Shown here: one piece after another, positions 53,918 through 62,571 of the stretch
Layout of the letters: the number at the start of each line of letters is the position of its first letter
Numbering within the stretch: the first letter of the stretch is position 1
Origin: Fimbriimonadaceae bacterium
GTDB lineage: Bacteria; Armatimonadota; Fimbriimonadia; Fimbriimonadales; Fimbriimonadaceae
Length of the DNA stretch: 64,000 nt
Reading direction: 5' to 3'
Assembly: GCA_019694835.1 (NCBI GenBank)
Contig: JAIBBE010000223.1
Location: 28,752 to 92,751, forward strand
Program-made: the position numbers and the translations under genes
The notes under the pieces: generated by a model
Seen by the model: the letters and a program-made list of their open reading frames with translations, nothing else
Told to the model about the DNA's origin: nothing
The model's database searches: none

Positions 53918-54588
53918 GGATCACTCACCGCGATTTCAGACTCCTTCGCGACTTACTCCTCTCACATGTCTTGGCCCGAGATCAGATTCTCGAACTTGGG
54001 TACTTCGGCAGCCTCACGCGGGCAAACACCCGCCTACGCGAGCTTTGTCACGCCGGTCTGGCACGACGGCTCCCGGTTCCCTATTACCGCCAGAGCCTGT
54101 ACTCCGGAACCAAGCGCGCGGCGGAACTCATGGATCGGAACATTGCTCGCCTTGTTGAGGGTAGGTCGGCGACCCCGCGTTTCATCCAGCACAGCCTAGC
54201 TACCACCTCCGTTCGCGTCGCCCTATGTCGTCGAACATCAGCTGAGTGGCGATTTGAACAACAGTTGTGGCGCAAGCTCCCAGCGCTTGGGGTCGAGGTT
54301 CGACCGGATGGGCTGTTGATCACCTCCACAAGGACGTTTATCGAAATCGACCTCGGCCACGCTTCCGCCAACAAATACAAGGAAAAGCTTGAAAGCTATG
54401 GGGTCCTCGCTCGGTCTGGGCTCTGCGGAGAACTCTACGGCTTCGAGAGCTTTCGGCTGCTCACCGTCACCACTGGCGCGCTTCGGGCCCGCCACCTTCG
54501 TCAGTTACAGCCGTATGAGGCGGGGTTTGATCATCTCGTTCAGACCTTTGAAGAGTGCGGCGCGACCCAAATACATTCTTGGAGCTAA
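53914..54588 (+). CDS. Replication-relaxation family protein
   Basis: The 224-residue protein opens with a winged helix (RITHRDFRLLRDLLLSHVLA and QILELGYFGSLTRANTRLRELCHAGL) and continues with ARRLPVPYYRQSLYSGTKRAAEL, LGVEVRPDGLLI and TFIEIDLGHAS, the pattern of replication-relaxation proteins found beside plasmid mobilisation genes. The role is thought to be DNA processing during replication or transfer of the element. The ATG overlaps the coupling ATPase stop. Confidence 0.75.
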   Translation: MRITHRDFRLLRDLLLSHVLARDQILELGYFGSLTRANTRLRELCHAGLARRLPVPYYRQSLYSGTKRAAELMDRNIARLVEGRSATPRFIQHSLATTSVRVALCRRTSAEWRFEQQLWRKLPALGVEVRPDGLLITSTRTFIEIDLGHASANKYKEKLESYGVLARSGLCGELYGFESFRLLTVTTGALRARHLRQLQPYEAGFDHLVQTFEECGATQIHSWS

Positions 54589-54597
54589 ACAAAAGCA

Positions 54598-54963
54598 ATG
54601 AGTTCGCCAGTCACAGACAAGACCCTTCTCTCTCTTCCCACATCCGTCAAGCAACAACTCGAAAGGGCCCAGAGCCTTCTCGATCAAGCGGAAGTTGCCC
54701 ACTCGATGGGTGATCGGGAGCTCACCATCTCGCAAGCCGTCGAGGCTATTCAAGTTATTCGAGGGATCGGAATGGCCTCCCCTGAATTGGGCACCCTGCT
54801 TGTAGCCGGGAAGATGGGACACCTCGGCTACGAACTTGAAACCTTCGAGCATATCGACAACTATCAAGTGATTGACCGCAAGTTCTTAGGGATCACCACG
54901 CACACTGAGGTTGTCAACGTTCCGAAAACAACGCGCCGCAGCGTCCGGGGGAGGTTCCTGTGA
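54598..54963 (+). CDS. Unknown protein before the excisionase
   Basis: The product (121 residues) is helical at first (SVKQQLERAQSLLDQAEVAH, then LTISQAVEAIQVIRGI) and ends with a basic RRSVRGRFL tail. No family is recognised. Its stop overlaps the excisionase GTG by 4 bp, so it belongs to the same operon as the coupling ATPase and Xis. Confidence 0.6.
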   Translation: MSSPVTDKTLLSLPTSVKQQLERAQSLLDQAEVAHSMGDRELTISQAVEAIQVIRGIGMASPELGTLLVAGKMGHLGYELETFEHIDNYQVIDRKFLGITTHTEVVNVPKTTRRSVRGRFL

Positions 54964-55172
54964 GCCAGAAGTTGGCCTACACAGTCCGTGAAGCTGCGGC
55001 CCTCCTTTCGCTATCGCGCTCCCGAGTCTACGAGCTCGTTCATTCAGGCCTCATTCAGTCGGTTAAGGTTGGCCGATCGCGCCGGTTCACGGAAGATCAG
55101 TTACTCCAATTTTTGAGGAACCATCAAACGACCCCTTCGCTTCGTCCCCCGGAAGCCAATTCGACCAAATAA
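54960..55172 (+). CDS. xis: Excisionase-like MerR-type helix-turn-helix protein
   Basis: The 70-residue protein has the excisionase/AlpA pattern: YTVREAAALLSLSRSRVYEL, then a short wing IQSVKVGRSRRFTEDQLLQFL. Such proteins bind arm sites and favour excision by the tyrosine integrase. It starts with GTG, overlaps the gene before it and ends in the right-hand TAAACTGC block. It lies at the opposite end from int, so the two come together only in the excised circle. Confidence 0.85.
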   Translation: MSQKLAYTVREAAALLSLSRSRVYELVHSGLIQSVKVGRSRRFTEDQLLQFLRNHQTTPSLRPPEANSTK

Positions 55173-55189
55173 ACTGCGGATAAACTGCA
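55170..55189 (+). promoter_or_regulatory. Candidate integrase arm-type sites, right end
   Basis: Two TAAACTGC half-sites start 11 bp apart, at 55170 and 55181. The 20-bp block is identical in sequence and orientation to 14487-14506 at the left end. The first TAA is the xis stop codon. Confidence 0.65.
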
Positions 55190-55199
55190 TAAACGAAAA

Positions 55200-55222
55200 A
55201 CGCCCTCCGTTCTGGGGGGCGT
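55200..55222 (-). terminator. Terminator for tRNA-Lys supplied by the element
   Basis: On the minus strand ACGCCCCCC pairs with GGAGGGCGT (one mismatch) and is followed by TTTTTCG. It replaces the original tRNA terminator that now lies at 14295-14318. Confidence 0.75.
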
Positions 55223-55247
55223 TTCGGTCGATTTCAGGTTCAAATTC

Positions 55248-55323
<76 letters not shown>

Positions 55324-55334
55324 GGTCGGGGAAA

Positions 55335-55835
55335 TTATACACCATCGTCCTTGGGATGGGCAGGACTGTGGTGGCGGTGGTGAAGGTAGAGAACCGGGGC
55401 GAATGCGAGCATGACTACGGCGATGCCGATCCCCAGGAACATGATGTCGTTGCCTCCCTCCCACTCCACGACTTCGCCCAGGAAGGATACGCCGAGGAGG
55501 ACGACGGTCACGCCAATGAGCCGAATCTTCAGATCTTCCAGTGAGTCGACACGGAGCCAGCGGGGAAGCTTGAGTGACTCGTCAATGAAGAGCTGGTAGA
55601 GACCCATGGCGATGATGTACAGTACGGTGCCCAGCAAGAAGAGATCAATCAGCTCGGTTACCTCGACTGAGTAGCGTTTCGCGCCAAGGTGGTTGAAGCC
55701 TGCCCGCGCGAAGGCGTGGTAGACCACCTGGACGGTGGCAATCAGCGCATAGGCGAAGGCAACGATCGACGCGATCATGATGCCGATCACTGCCAGCAGC
55801 ACGAGGTATCGAGAATGGGTCAGGACATTTCGCAC
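55335..55835 (-). CDS. UPF0114 (YqhA-like) membrane protein
   Basis: This 166-residue protein has four transmembrane helices (YLVLLAVIGIMIASIVAFAY, LIDLFLLGTVLYIIAMGLYQLF, LIGVTVVLLGVSFLGEVV and IAVVMLAFAPVLYLH) and the typical middle loop FIDESLKLPRWLRVDSLEDLK of the UPF0114 family. Its role is unknown. It starts with GTG and its stop is 12 bp from the tRNA-Lys 5' end. Confidence 0.82.
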   Translation of the reverse strand: MRNVLTHSRYLVLLAVIGIMIASIVAFAYALIATVQVVYHAFARAGFNHLGAKRYSVEVTELIDLFLLGTVLYIIAMGLYQLFIDESLKLPRWLRVDSLEDLKIRLIGVTVVLLGVSFLGEVVEWEGGNDIMFLGIGIAVVMLAFAPVLYLHHRHHSPAHPKDDGV

Positions 55836-55974
55836 AATCGGAACGGAGAATACCGGAGAACTTTAGGACCAACTCGAACGTTCGGCGAAATGCCCGCGTC
55901 GAAAGAGTGTCAATCTCCTTCACATGCTGCCCGTCTGAGACGGACCTTGGTCGGGCAACAATCATCCTGGCTCC

Positions 55975-56646
55975 CTACGCTACGAACTTGTAGCCAACGC
56001 CTCGAATCGTCACCAACCTGGTGGGTTTGTTCGCTTGCGATTCAATTCGCTCGCGCAGCCAGTGGATGTGGACATCGACCGTGCGGGGGTTAACATAGAC
56101 GTCGTGACCCCAAACCCGGTCGAGCAGGGTGTCTCGGGAGAAGACTTGGCCGGTGTGACGCATCAGGAAGTGGAGCAGGGCAAACTCTTTGGGTGACAGG
56201 TTCATGGGCTCACCGCTAATCGTTGCTTCGTGGGTTTTTGGGTCGATCCGCAAGTTGCCAACCTCGACGACTTCGAGCGGATCGTCGCCGGTGGCTCGGC
56301 GCAACAAGGCCTTCACTCGGGCGGCGAGTTCGGCGAGATTGAAGGGCTTGACGACATAGTCGTCGGCTCCGATTTCGAAGCCAGACACGCGGTCTCCCTC
56401 GCTGGCGCGGGCGGTGAGGAAGATGATGGGGACGCTGCTGTCTTTACGGACGGCCTTGCAGAGGTCGAAACCCGACCGCTGCGGCAGCATTACATCCAAG
56501 ATGAGGAGGTCGGGGCGTGCCTGGCGGTACAGCCGCATGCCGTCCTCCGCCGTTGCGGCGGTGAAGACGCTGTAGCCCTCCTTTCGGAGTTTCGTTTCGA
56601 CAGTTTCAAGAATCGTGGGTTCGTCGTCTACGAGTAGGACCTTCAT
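55975..56646 (-). CDS. OmpR/PhoB-type response regulator
   Basis: The receiver domain has the acidic pair in VLLVDDEP, the phosphorylation site D51 in LILDVMLP, T in FLTARAS and K in VVKPFN. The C-terminal winged helix is of the OmpR type (LSPKEFALLHFLMRHTGQVF, VDVHIHWLRERIE, TIRGVGYKF). It is 223 residues long from the ATG at 56646. It overlaps the barrel/KOW gene by ATGA and no sensor kinase gene is nearby, so the kinase is encoded elsewhere. Confidence 0.93.
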   Translation of the reverse strand: MKVLLVDDEPTILETVETKLRKEGYSVFTAATAEDGMRLYRQARPDLLILDVMLPQRSGFDLCKAVRKDSSVPIIFLTARASEGDRVSGFEIGADDYVVKPFNLAELAARVKALLRRATGDDPLEVVEVGNLRIDPKTHEATISGEPMNLSPKEFALLHFLMRHTGQVFSRDTLLDRVWGHDVYVNPRTVDVHIHWLRERIESQANKPTRLVTIRGVGYKFVA

Positions 56647-57794
56647 GTTGCGATGATTTCTACGTTTGCGCGGGGAACGCAAACTTCATCGCCGCCCTCC
56701 AAGTTAGCCTTCAACACACGGACTTCAGTGCCAGATTCGACGACCATCAGCTGCGCAGGCAGTTCGGTCACCGCTCCCAGCCGACCGAAGTACGGCTCAC
56801 GAATGATGCGGATCGGCGTTCCGATCTTCAGTTCCAGGCCCTTGGCGACGACGGGAGCTTCGCCCCCGACGGTGTCGAGTGGAACAATCAGCTCGGGCCG
56901 GATAACTCCGGCGCGAATCTGGGTTGCCCCATTGATGCTTGCCAATTTGCCCTCGAGCGTTTTCAGCAGAATGAAAGTCCGTTCCGCCATGGCCAGGTGT
57001 CCGAAACCTTCGGTCACCATCAGGGTCAGATTGATCTGCTCTTGGCCGGTGATGGCCACGCCGATATCGTAACCCAGAAACTTGATGAGGTCGCTGTCCT
57101 TGACGCCGCCAGCGATCAAGCCGACGACTCCGATCTCGGATGCGCGCTGCAGCGCATCATAGGTGACCCCGGCTCCCCCGACCAGAATCTTGCCGTGGTC
57201 GCTCGGCTGGATCGTGTTGGCATCGAGGATATCGTTCGGCCCAGCCACCGCAACGCGGACCGAGCCATGCCGTTCGCCACCGATGCCAAAGATGCCCTGA
57301 ATCATGGCACCACGCGTTTCGACGACGACGCCCTCTTCAGGCAGCGTCTCCTTGATTGCGCCTTTCAGGTAGGCCCTCACGTCGACGGGAATTGGGGCTT
57401 CCCGGATGAGCACCTGACCCGATACTTCGGAGATCGCTTCGACCGTACCGGTGTAATCGGAGATGATCGTTTGTTTGCCAAGGCCGAGAAAGCCCTTGGT
57501 TTGGGCGATCACCTGGCCCTTTTCCAGCGGCTCGCCGATCGGAGTCGTGAAGAAGTCCTTCACCTCCCGAGGTTCGACGCCCAGCTTTTCGGACAGTTTG
57601 ATGGTCTGCAGCGGTCCAGGCAGAAGCGCTTGGGCTACGACGTCGTCCGGCTCCACCGGATCGCCCACTTTGACGAGGACGTTGCCTTTGATCGGCAATC
57701 GCCTCGTGCGTTGGACGATGATGTCGCCACTGACTGTCAGACCGGGGGTATATGCGCTGCCCAACTTGTTTGAAGACCTCCTGGAGAGGCTCAA
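56643..57794 (-). CDS. Conserved protein with biotinyl/RnfC-like barrel segments and KOW-like C-terminus, unknown function
   Basis: The 383-residue protein opens with strand-rich repeats such as PIKGNVLVKVGDPVEPDDVV and PIGEPLEKGQVIAQTKG, like lipoyl/barrel-sandwich hybrid folds of RnfC-type proteins. Glycine-rich segments follow (GIFGIGGERHGSVRVAV, KILVGGAGVTYDAL, GVVGLIAGGVKDSDL), and the end (GTPIRIIREPYFGRLGAVTEL) looks like a KOW motif. I know no assigned function. Overlap with a response regulator suggests a shared role, perhaps sensing or regulation. Confidence 0.6.
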   Translation of the reverse strand: MSLSRRSSNKLGSAYTPGLTVSGDIIVQRTRRLPIKGNVLVKVGDPVEPDDVVAQALLPGPLQTIKLSEKLGVEPREVKDFFTTPIGEPLEKGQVIAQTKGFLGLGKQTIISDYTGTVEAISEVSGQVLIREAPIPVDVRAYLKGAIKETLPEEGVVVETRGAMIQGIFGIGGERHGSVRVAVAGPNDILDANTIQPSDHGKILVGGAGVTYDALQRASEIGVVGLIAGGVKDSDLIKFLGYDIGVAITGQEQINLTLMVTEGFGHLAMAERTFILLKTLEGKLASINGATQIRAGVIRPELIVPLDTVGGEAPVVAKGLELKIGTPIRIIREPYFGRLGAVTELPAQLMVVESGTEVRVLKANLEGGDEVCVPRANVEIIAT

Positions 57795-57904
57795 TTATGA
57801 CATAGCCCCTGCGGAACGAATTTTCAATCTGCGTGCCCGCTCTTTGGGCAAAGTGGACGGTACCGGGCCTTTGTTAAGAGCGTGTTGGGGACGGAGTGGG
57901 GCGG

Positions 57905-59188
57905 TTAGAACTGGGCGTCCCAGACTCGATACGAGACGTCATAGGCGACGCGCTTGAGGTTCTTGATCACGTCGTCCACCACCGCGGTGACCTTGGATTT
58001 GGAAGCGGTTGCGTCGTCTTCGGTAATCATGAAGAGTTCCTTGCCTTTGCCTTCGATGATGCTGCCGTCGCTGGCGATTTCGAAGATCTTGGGGATACCG
58101 TCCATAAAGGCGTCGAGATTGACGGCGGCGGCATCGGCTCTGGCCAGCGCTTCGGTTCCCGCGAAGCTCACCACTTTTATGTTTGCAAACCAAAGGTCGA
58201 CAGTTCCTTCGTCGCCAGGCTTGATTTGGGACTTGAGGGTTTGGGTGACGAGGCTGCGCCGAATCGGGATTCCTGCATCGGCGAGCCGTCGGGCAATCGC
58301 TTGCGCCCGTTCCCTGGAAGGTGGGTGGGTGCGATAGATGCCCAGTTCGAACGGTAGGGGCCTGCTTCGTTCGTCATAGGCTAGCCGTTCCATGAGGGTC
58401 AGGATGCCCACAGGGTTGTACTTGCTCTTGCGCATGTATTGGAATGCGCCAAAGTCGGCCGACTGCTCGGCCTTAACGCTCCATCCGCTCGTCAGGGCCG
58501 TGCCGAGCAAGCTGCCTCCGATGAGTACGCCCTGGGCGGTGGCACCACCGGTCAGGATGGCGACGAGGATGAGCGGGATTTGGATGACGTCGAGCTTGCT
58601 GGCCTCACGGCGGAGGGTTGCGATGTGACGGAACGCCGCGTGTCCGATTTCATGGGCCATGACCCCGGCCAATTCGTCATCGCTTTCGGCATATTTCAGC
58701 AGGCCCTCGTAAAAGTAGATGAAGCCTCCCGGGATGCTGAAAGCGTTGACGTCATCGCCCTGGAGAACACGGAATTCGTACTGGAAGGGATTGAGTCGGG
58801 GGTCGCCCCACGAGACTTCGACTTGATTTTCGTTGGCGATTTGGGCGAACTCGGCCCCGATCCGTTGCACCCGCGCGATCATCTCCGCATTGGTGCTGAC
58901 CTTCATCTTCGGGTCTTTGGCGATCTCGTCCGCGTACTTGCGGCCCATTTCGATGTCGGCTTTGAGGTCCGCTTGGTGCCGCGCGACCTTCTTGGCCTCT
59001 TCGTCCTGAGTTTGCTTTGCGGCCGCCTCATCTTGGTGATCGACGCGGGCGACGATTTCCTGAACGTAGGGAGGGAGATCTGCGCGCCAATCTTGGGCGC
59101 AACAAGCTGGGTGAGCCTGAAACACGGGGGCCGGTTCCGCTGGAACCGTGCCGACCATGGCGACCCACGCGATCAAACTCGTTAGCAT
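57905..59188 (-). CDS. M48 family zinc metalloprotease, exported
   Basis: A short N-terminal signal (MLTSLIAWVAMVGTVPA) is followed by a charged linker and the peptidase domain. The zinc motif is GVMAHEIGHAAFRH (HExxH), with a downstream E in KAEQSADFGAFQYM as third ligand and the RTHPPSRERAQAIA segment typical of M48 (HtpX/BepA-like). Such enzymes act in quality control in the envelope. Length is 427; the last 100 residues are an extra domain of unknown role. Confidence 0.9.
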   Translation of the reverse strand: MLTSLIAWVAMVGTVPAEPAPVFQAHPACCAQDWRADLPPYVQEIVARVDHQDEAAAKQTQDEEAKKVARHQADLKADIEMGRKYADEIAKDPKMKVSTNAEMIARVQRIGAEFAQIANENQVEVSWGDPRLNPFQYEFRVLQGDDVNAFSIPGGFIYFYEGLLKYAESDDELAGVMAHEIGHAAFRHIATLRREASKLDVIQIPLILVAILTGGATAQGVLIGGSLLGTALTSGWSVKAEQSADFGAFQYMRKSKYNPVGILTLMERLAYDERSRPLPFELGIYRTHPPSRERAQAIARRLADAGIPIRRSLVTQTLKSQIKPGDEGTVDLWFANIKVVSFAGTEALARADAAAVNLDAFMDGIPKIFEIASDGSIIEGKGKELFMITEDDATASKSKVTAVVDDVIKNLKRVAYDVSYRVWDAQF

Positions 59189-59391
59189 CCTTTCCCTTTT
59201 TCAGACGTCTCTGCCGTCATTACGTTCCCCATCCTTCTATAGCGTCCAGGTCCCGCCCACCGCGCTCGACAGGACCTCGGACGATAGAGATCGCATATTC
59301 TAACTCACGAACACTGGAAGCCATCTCGGATGGTCGTCCCAAAGATGTTCGACGGTAGGTATATGCGCGGGCGGGACGGCCGCGCCACGGT

Positions 59392-60414
59392 TCATTTGAA
59401 TTCCACCATCGCTTTGACGATGTCGCCCCGCTTCATGGAGGAGTACGCACGAGGGAGGTCTTCGAGTTCGATGAAGTCGCTGACCACCTGCTCAGACTGC
59501 ACCAATTCTCCCGCGAGTAGGTCTGCTGCGGTGCGCGTGTCAATTGGCCCACAGGAGTAGCTCGAAACCAGTTTCAGATCGCGAAAGTACGCTTCGTGCA
59601 GGTCGACCGGTGTGGGACCCTTGGGCGGCATCGGTGAGAACAGCACGACCGTGGCGTCGGGAGCCGCGATTTGAAGGCCAAAGCGAAGTGCCTCTTCAGT
59701 TCCAGGGCAGATAATCACCGTTTCGAATTGCTGACTTGCCTCTGGCGGACGCGCGTCAAGGCCGATGCCCATGGCCCAATCACGTCGACGCGGGTTGGTA
59801 TCAAATCCGATGGAGCCGTCGGGTAGCAGGAGCATGTGCATTAGACCCATGACCCCGAGCCCAATCACCGCGCACGGAGGGTCTGAAGGCTCTCCCGCAC
59901 TTGGGTTCTCCTCATCGTCCTCGGGATCGAGCGTGTCTTCCGACGTAGAGAAATCGAAGCCAGCCCGTTCCAAGGACTTGACGACGCATGCAAGCGGTTC
60001 GATGAGCGCGGCTTCGCGGGCAGGGAGATCCACAACGAAGGAATCGGATAGGTTTTCTGCCGCAACGGCAAACATTTCCGCCATTCCCCCCGGCTGCAAA
60101 TGCGTTCGTTTCCACTGCAGACAATGCACGAATGCCTTGCGTGTGCAAAACTCGCAGGCCATGCAGGGGGCATGGTGATGTGCAAAAACGCGTTGGCCCG
60201 CCAAGAACCTGGGATCATCGCTCTCTTCGACAACCCCCGATACTTCGTGCCCCAGCACATGCGGAATCTTTCCATCCATGTACCAGTCCATCAGTTCTCC
60301 CGAGCAAAGTCCGCAGGCCTCGGTTCGGACCAGCAAGCCGCCCGGGGGAAGTTCGGGAGCTGACTCGTCGCGAATCTCCACTATTCCGTTGCCGACATAT
60401 CGAGCGAGTTTCAC
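59392..60414 (-). CDS. Zinc-dependent alcohol dehydrogenase (MDR family)
   Basis: The catalytic zinc residues are seen in TEACGLCSGELMDW and GHEVSGVVEE. The structural zinc cysteines are CMACEFCTRKAFVHC. The NAD(P)-binding stretch AVIGLGVMGLMHMLLLP is intact. An acidic insert (SEDTLDPEDDEENPSAGEPSD) comes just before it and is unusual. The family oxidises alcohols or polyols. The end of the open frame and the DUF58 gene overlap by ATGA (this gene is second), so they are cotranscribed. Confidence 0.9.
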   Translation of the reverse strand: MKLARYVGNGIVEIRDESAPELPPGGLLVRTEACGLCSGELMDWYMDGKIPHVLGHEVSGVVEESDDPRFLAGQRVFAHHHAPCMACEFCTRKAFVHCLQWKRTHLQPGGMAEMFAVAAENLSDSFVVDLPAREAALIEPLACVVKSLERAGFDFSTSEDTLDPEDDEENPSAGEPSDPPCAVIGLGVMGLMHMLLLPDGSIGFDTNPRRRDWAMGIGLDARPPEASQQFETVIICPGTEEALRFGLQIAAPDATVVLFSPMPPKGPTPVDLHEAYFRDLKLVSSYSCGPIDTRTAADLLAGELVQSEQVVSDFIELEDLPRAYSSMKRGDIVKAMVEFK

Positions 60415-61721
60415 AGCTGAGACATCTCCTTGACCCTAAGGTAGGCGGAGACGAGGGCGGTCGACAGGTCTTGAGGTTCCGCTTCGATACTTTGCACGTT
60501 CATAGCCCGGAACCAGCCCTCCGCCCTTCGCCGCTCGGATGAATACCATAAGGCTGCTGCTTTCTTGTACACATCGTTGGGCTCTGCGATTCCGGCGCTC
60601 GTGAGTTCCTTCAGCCGGGGGTCAGATACTCGCACCACCATGATCAAGTGTCGGCGGGCGATCGCGGACAACCCCTTCGTCACCTCTTGAGCTTGATCCT
60701 CGTCTTCAGCGTCGGTGAAGACGACAATCAACGAACGCCTCTTCCACCTCGATGCAAGATAGCTGAATGCGCCCGTAAAATTCGAACCCGCCGGCTCGGC
60801 GTGCAATCCGTGAACCGCTTCCAGGATGATCCCGTTTTGATTGCGACCCTTTCTTGGGGGAATGTAGCGCTTGACGTTCTCGCCGAACACGAGAAGGCCG
60901 ACCTGATCGCCCGCCAGTGATGCTGCATGAAGCAGCATGAGCGTGGAATCGAGAGCATGATCGAGCTTTGTAACCCCGTCGACTTCACTAAGCATTGCTC
61001 GGCCGATATCCAGGCAGACGATGACGGCCTGATTCCTCTCCTGCTCGTACTCACGAACGACCAGCTTGCCGCGCCTTGCGGTCGTCTTCCAATCGATGCG
61101 GCGGTAGTCGTCCTCGTTATAGTCGCGAAGCGATTCGAATTCGGTACCCAGCCCTTTGATCCGCGAGCGCCGAATGCCTATCAGGTTGAGTCGGCCTTTC
61201 TGCTTGAGCAGATCGAACTCCTTAACGGCTTGGACGTTGGGATAGACGCGCACCGGCTGCTCCGTCTGAAGGCGGTACTCCATCTCGGCCAGGCCCAGGG
61301 GGGCGGGTACTCGAATATAGGTGCCCCGGAAATAGTCGCTTCCGCGCCCCTCCGGCGTCACGTGATAGGCCACCGTCTTTTCCCGCTCTGGGTCGAGGAT
61401 GGTGCGGAATTCTGTGACAGTGCGGTCGAAATCGGGCGGGGGTTCGTCTCTAACCCGACAAGGCACATCCGTCGGAGCGTCGGTCTCCAAGGTGAGGGTG
61501 ATCCGATTGGGGACTCGCACTGACAAGACCGGATCGAACGAACGCGTGACTCTAAAATTCTCTCGCCGAGGTGCGAGACGGGTGGACCCGAATAGCAGAA
61601 AGAAAAGCAGCAGATTGTACGGAAGCAGAGCGCGCTCGGCACCTGGAATGAACGCCCCCGAGAGTCCGATCGGGATTCCCAGAGCGAGCAAGGCCCAAAA
61701 GCGCTTCGTCGGAATGATCAC
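60411..61721 (-). CDS. DUF58 domain protein with von Willebrand A-like fold
   Basis: Two N-terminal membrane helices (FWALLALGIPIGLSGAFIP, LLPYNLLLFFLLFGS) are followed by a beta domain and the DUF58 signature GLGTEFESLRDYNEDDYRRI then DWKTTARRGKLVVREYE. A vWA-like domain (VIVCLDIGRAML, SLIVVFTDAEDEDQ) follows. Proteins of this type usually act with MoxR ATPases in envelope or complex assembly; no moxR is in the window. It starts 9 bp from the divergent RDD gene. Confidence 0.9.
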   Translation of the reverse strand: MIIPTKRFWALLALGIPIGLSGAFIPGAERALLPYNLLLFFLLFGSTRLAPRRENFRVTRSFDPVLSVRVPNRITLTLETDAPTDVPCRVRDEPPPDFDRTVTEFRTILDPEREKTVAYHVTPEGRGSDYFRGTYIRVPAPLGLAEMEYRLQTEQPVRVYPNVQAVKEFDLLKQKGRLNLIGIRRSRIKGLGTEFESLRDYNEDDYRRIDWKTTARRGKLVVREYEQERNQAVIVCLDIGRAMLSEVDGVTKLDHALDSTLMLLHAASLAGDQVGLLVFGENVKRYIPPRKGRNQNGIILEAVHGLHAEPAGSNFTGAFSYLASRWKRRSLIVVFTDAEDEDQAQEVTKGLSAIARRHLIMVVRVSDPRLKELTSAGIAEPNDVYKKAAALWYSSERRRAEGWFRAMNVQSIEAEPQDLSTALVSAYLRVKEMSQL

Positions 61722-61730
61722 GCGGGTACG

Positions 61731-62477
61731 ATGCTACCCGTGAACCACGACTATGCGGTCCTGACCCCGGACAAAGTGGTCGTAACGTATCGACTGGCCG
61801 GCTTGGGCAGCCGGATCGGAGCGCAGTTGCTCGATCTGCTCATTGTCGTCGCGCTCATTGCGGTCACGACAATCGTGGTCAGCATCGTACTGCCCGGTGG
61901 TCTGAGCAATCTTGTCGCCAGTGTGGTGGTCGTCTTTGGAAGCCTCGCCTACTTCACTTTGCTGGAGGGTCTCTGGAACGGTCAGACCCTCGGAAAAAAG
62001 GCGGCGAGGGTCCGGGTTCGGATGGCCGACGGGACGCCGGTCACCTTCGCGGGTGCGTTCTATCGAAACCTTCTCCGTCCCGCCGATGCCTTGCCGATCG
62101 CTTACCTCGTCGGATTCGTCGCCATCTTTACGAATGAAAAGTCTCAGCGAATCGGAGACTTGGCGGCCGGGACCGTGGTCGTGCATGAGCCTCGCGGTCT
62201 CGCCACCTTCACGCCGGCGCCCTACAAGTACGGTGAGCACCCGTTCGAGTACCTCGTCGGCGACCTTCGCGGAATGACGATCGAAGAGTACTTCGCCATT
62301 AAGCGCCTTTGCGATCGCTTTCCCGAGTTGGGCTTTAATGTCCAAGAGCAAATGATGAGGGAAGTTTGGGAGCCGTTCGTCCGCCGCTACGACATTCCCC
62401 CCATCGCCAACGTTCATCCCGTTTACATCATGGAGGCGGTCGTTATGAAATACGGACGCCAGCATGATTTGCTCTAG
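61731..62477 (+). CDS. RDD family membrane protein
   Basis: The RDD domain has LGSRIGAQLLDLLIVVALIA, GLWNGQTLGKKAARVRV and the final RDD-region helix with SQRIGDLAAGTVVVHEP. Three to four transmembrane helices are seen, followed by an extra C-terminal helical part (about 70 residues, YEWEPFVRRYD-like region). RDD proteins may act as transporters or accessory membrane proteins. The gene is divergent from DUF58 with only 9 bp between starts; the GTG at 61740 is an alternative start. Confidence 0.88.
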   Translation: MLPVNHDYAVLTPDKVVVTYRLAGLGSRIGAQLLDLLIVVALIAVTTIVVSIVLPGGLSNLVASVVVVFGSLAYFTLLEGLWNGQTLGKKAARVRVRMADGTPVTFAGAFYRNLLRPADALPIAYLVGFVAIFTNEKSQRIGDLAAGTVVVHEPRGLATFTPAPYKYGEHPFEYLVGDLRGMTIEEYFAIKRLCDRFPELGFNVQEQMMREVWEPFVRRYDIPPIANVHPVYIMEAVVMKYGRQHDLL

Positions 62478-62499
62478 GTATGTCTCAGGGTTTTGCGAA

Positions 62500-62531
62500 G
62501 ACCGGGGTGGTGAACAATCACCACCCCGGTC
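62500..62531. terminator. Bidirectional terminator between RDD and NTF2-like genes
   Basis: A perfect 14-bp stem (GACCGGGGTGGTGA and its complement) with a 4-nt loop lies between two convergent genes. Confidence 0.85.
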
Positions 62532-62571
62532 CACATAAGGCAAATACGATGCCGTCCGACTGCGTCCTAGG

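Noticed and set aside
55645..55965. Arg-rich minus-strand frame upstream of the UPF0114 gene
   Set aside because: It mostly overlaps the UPF0114 coding region in another frame and has the biased composition of a shadow frame.
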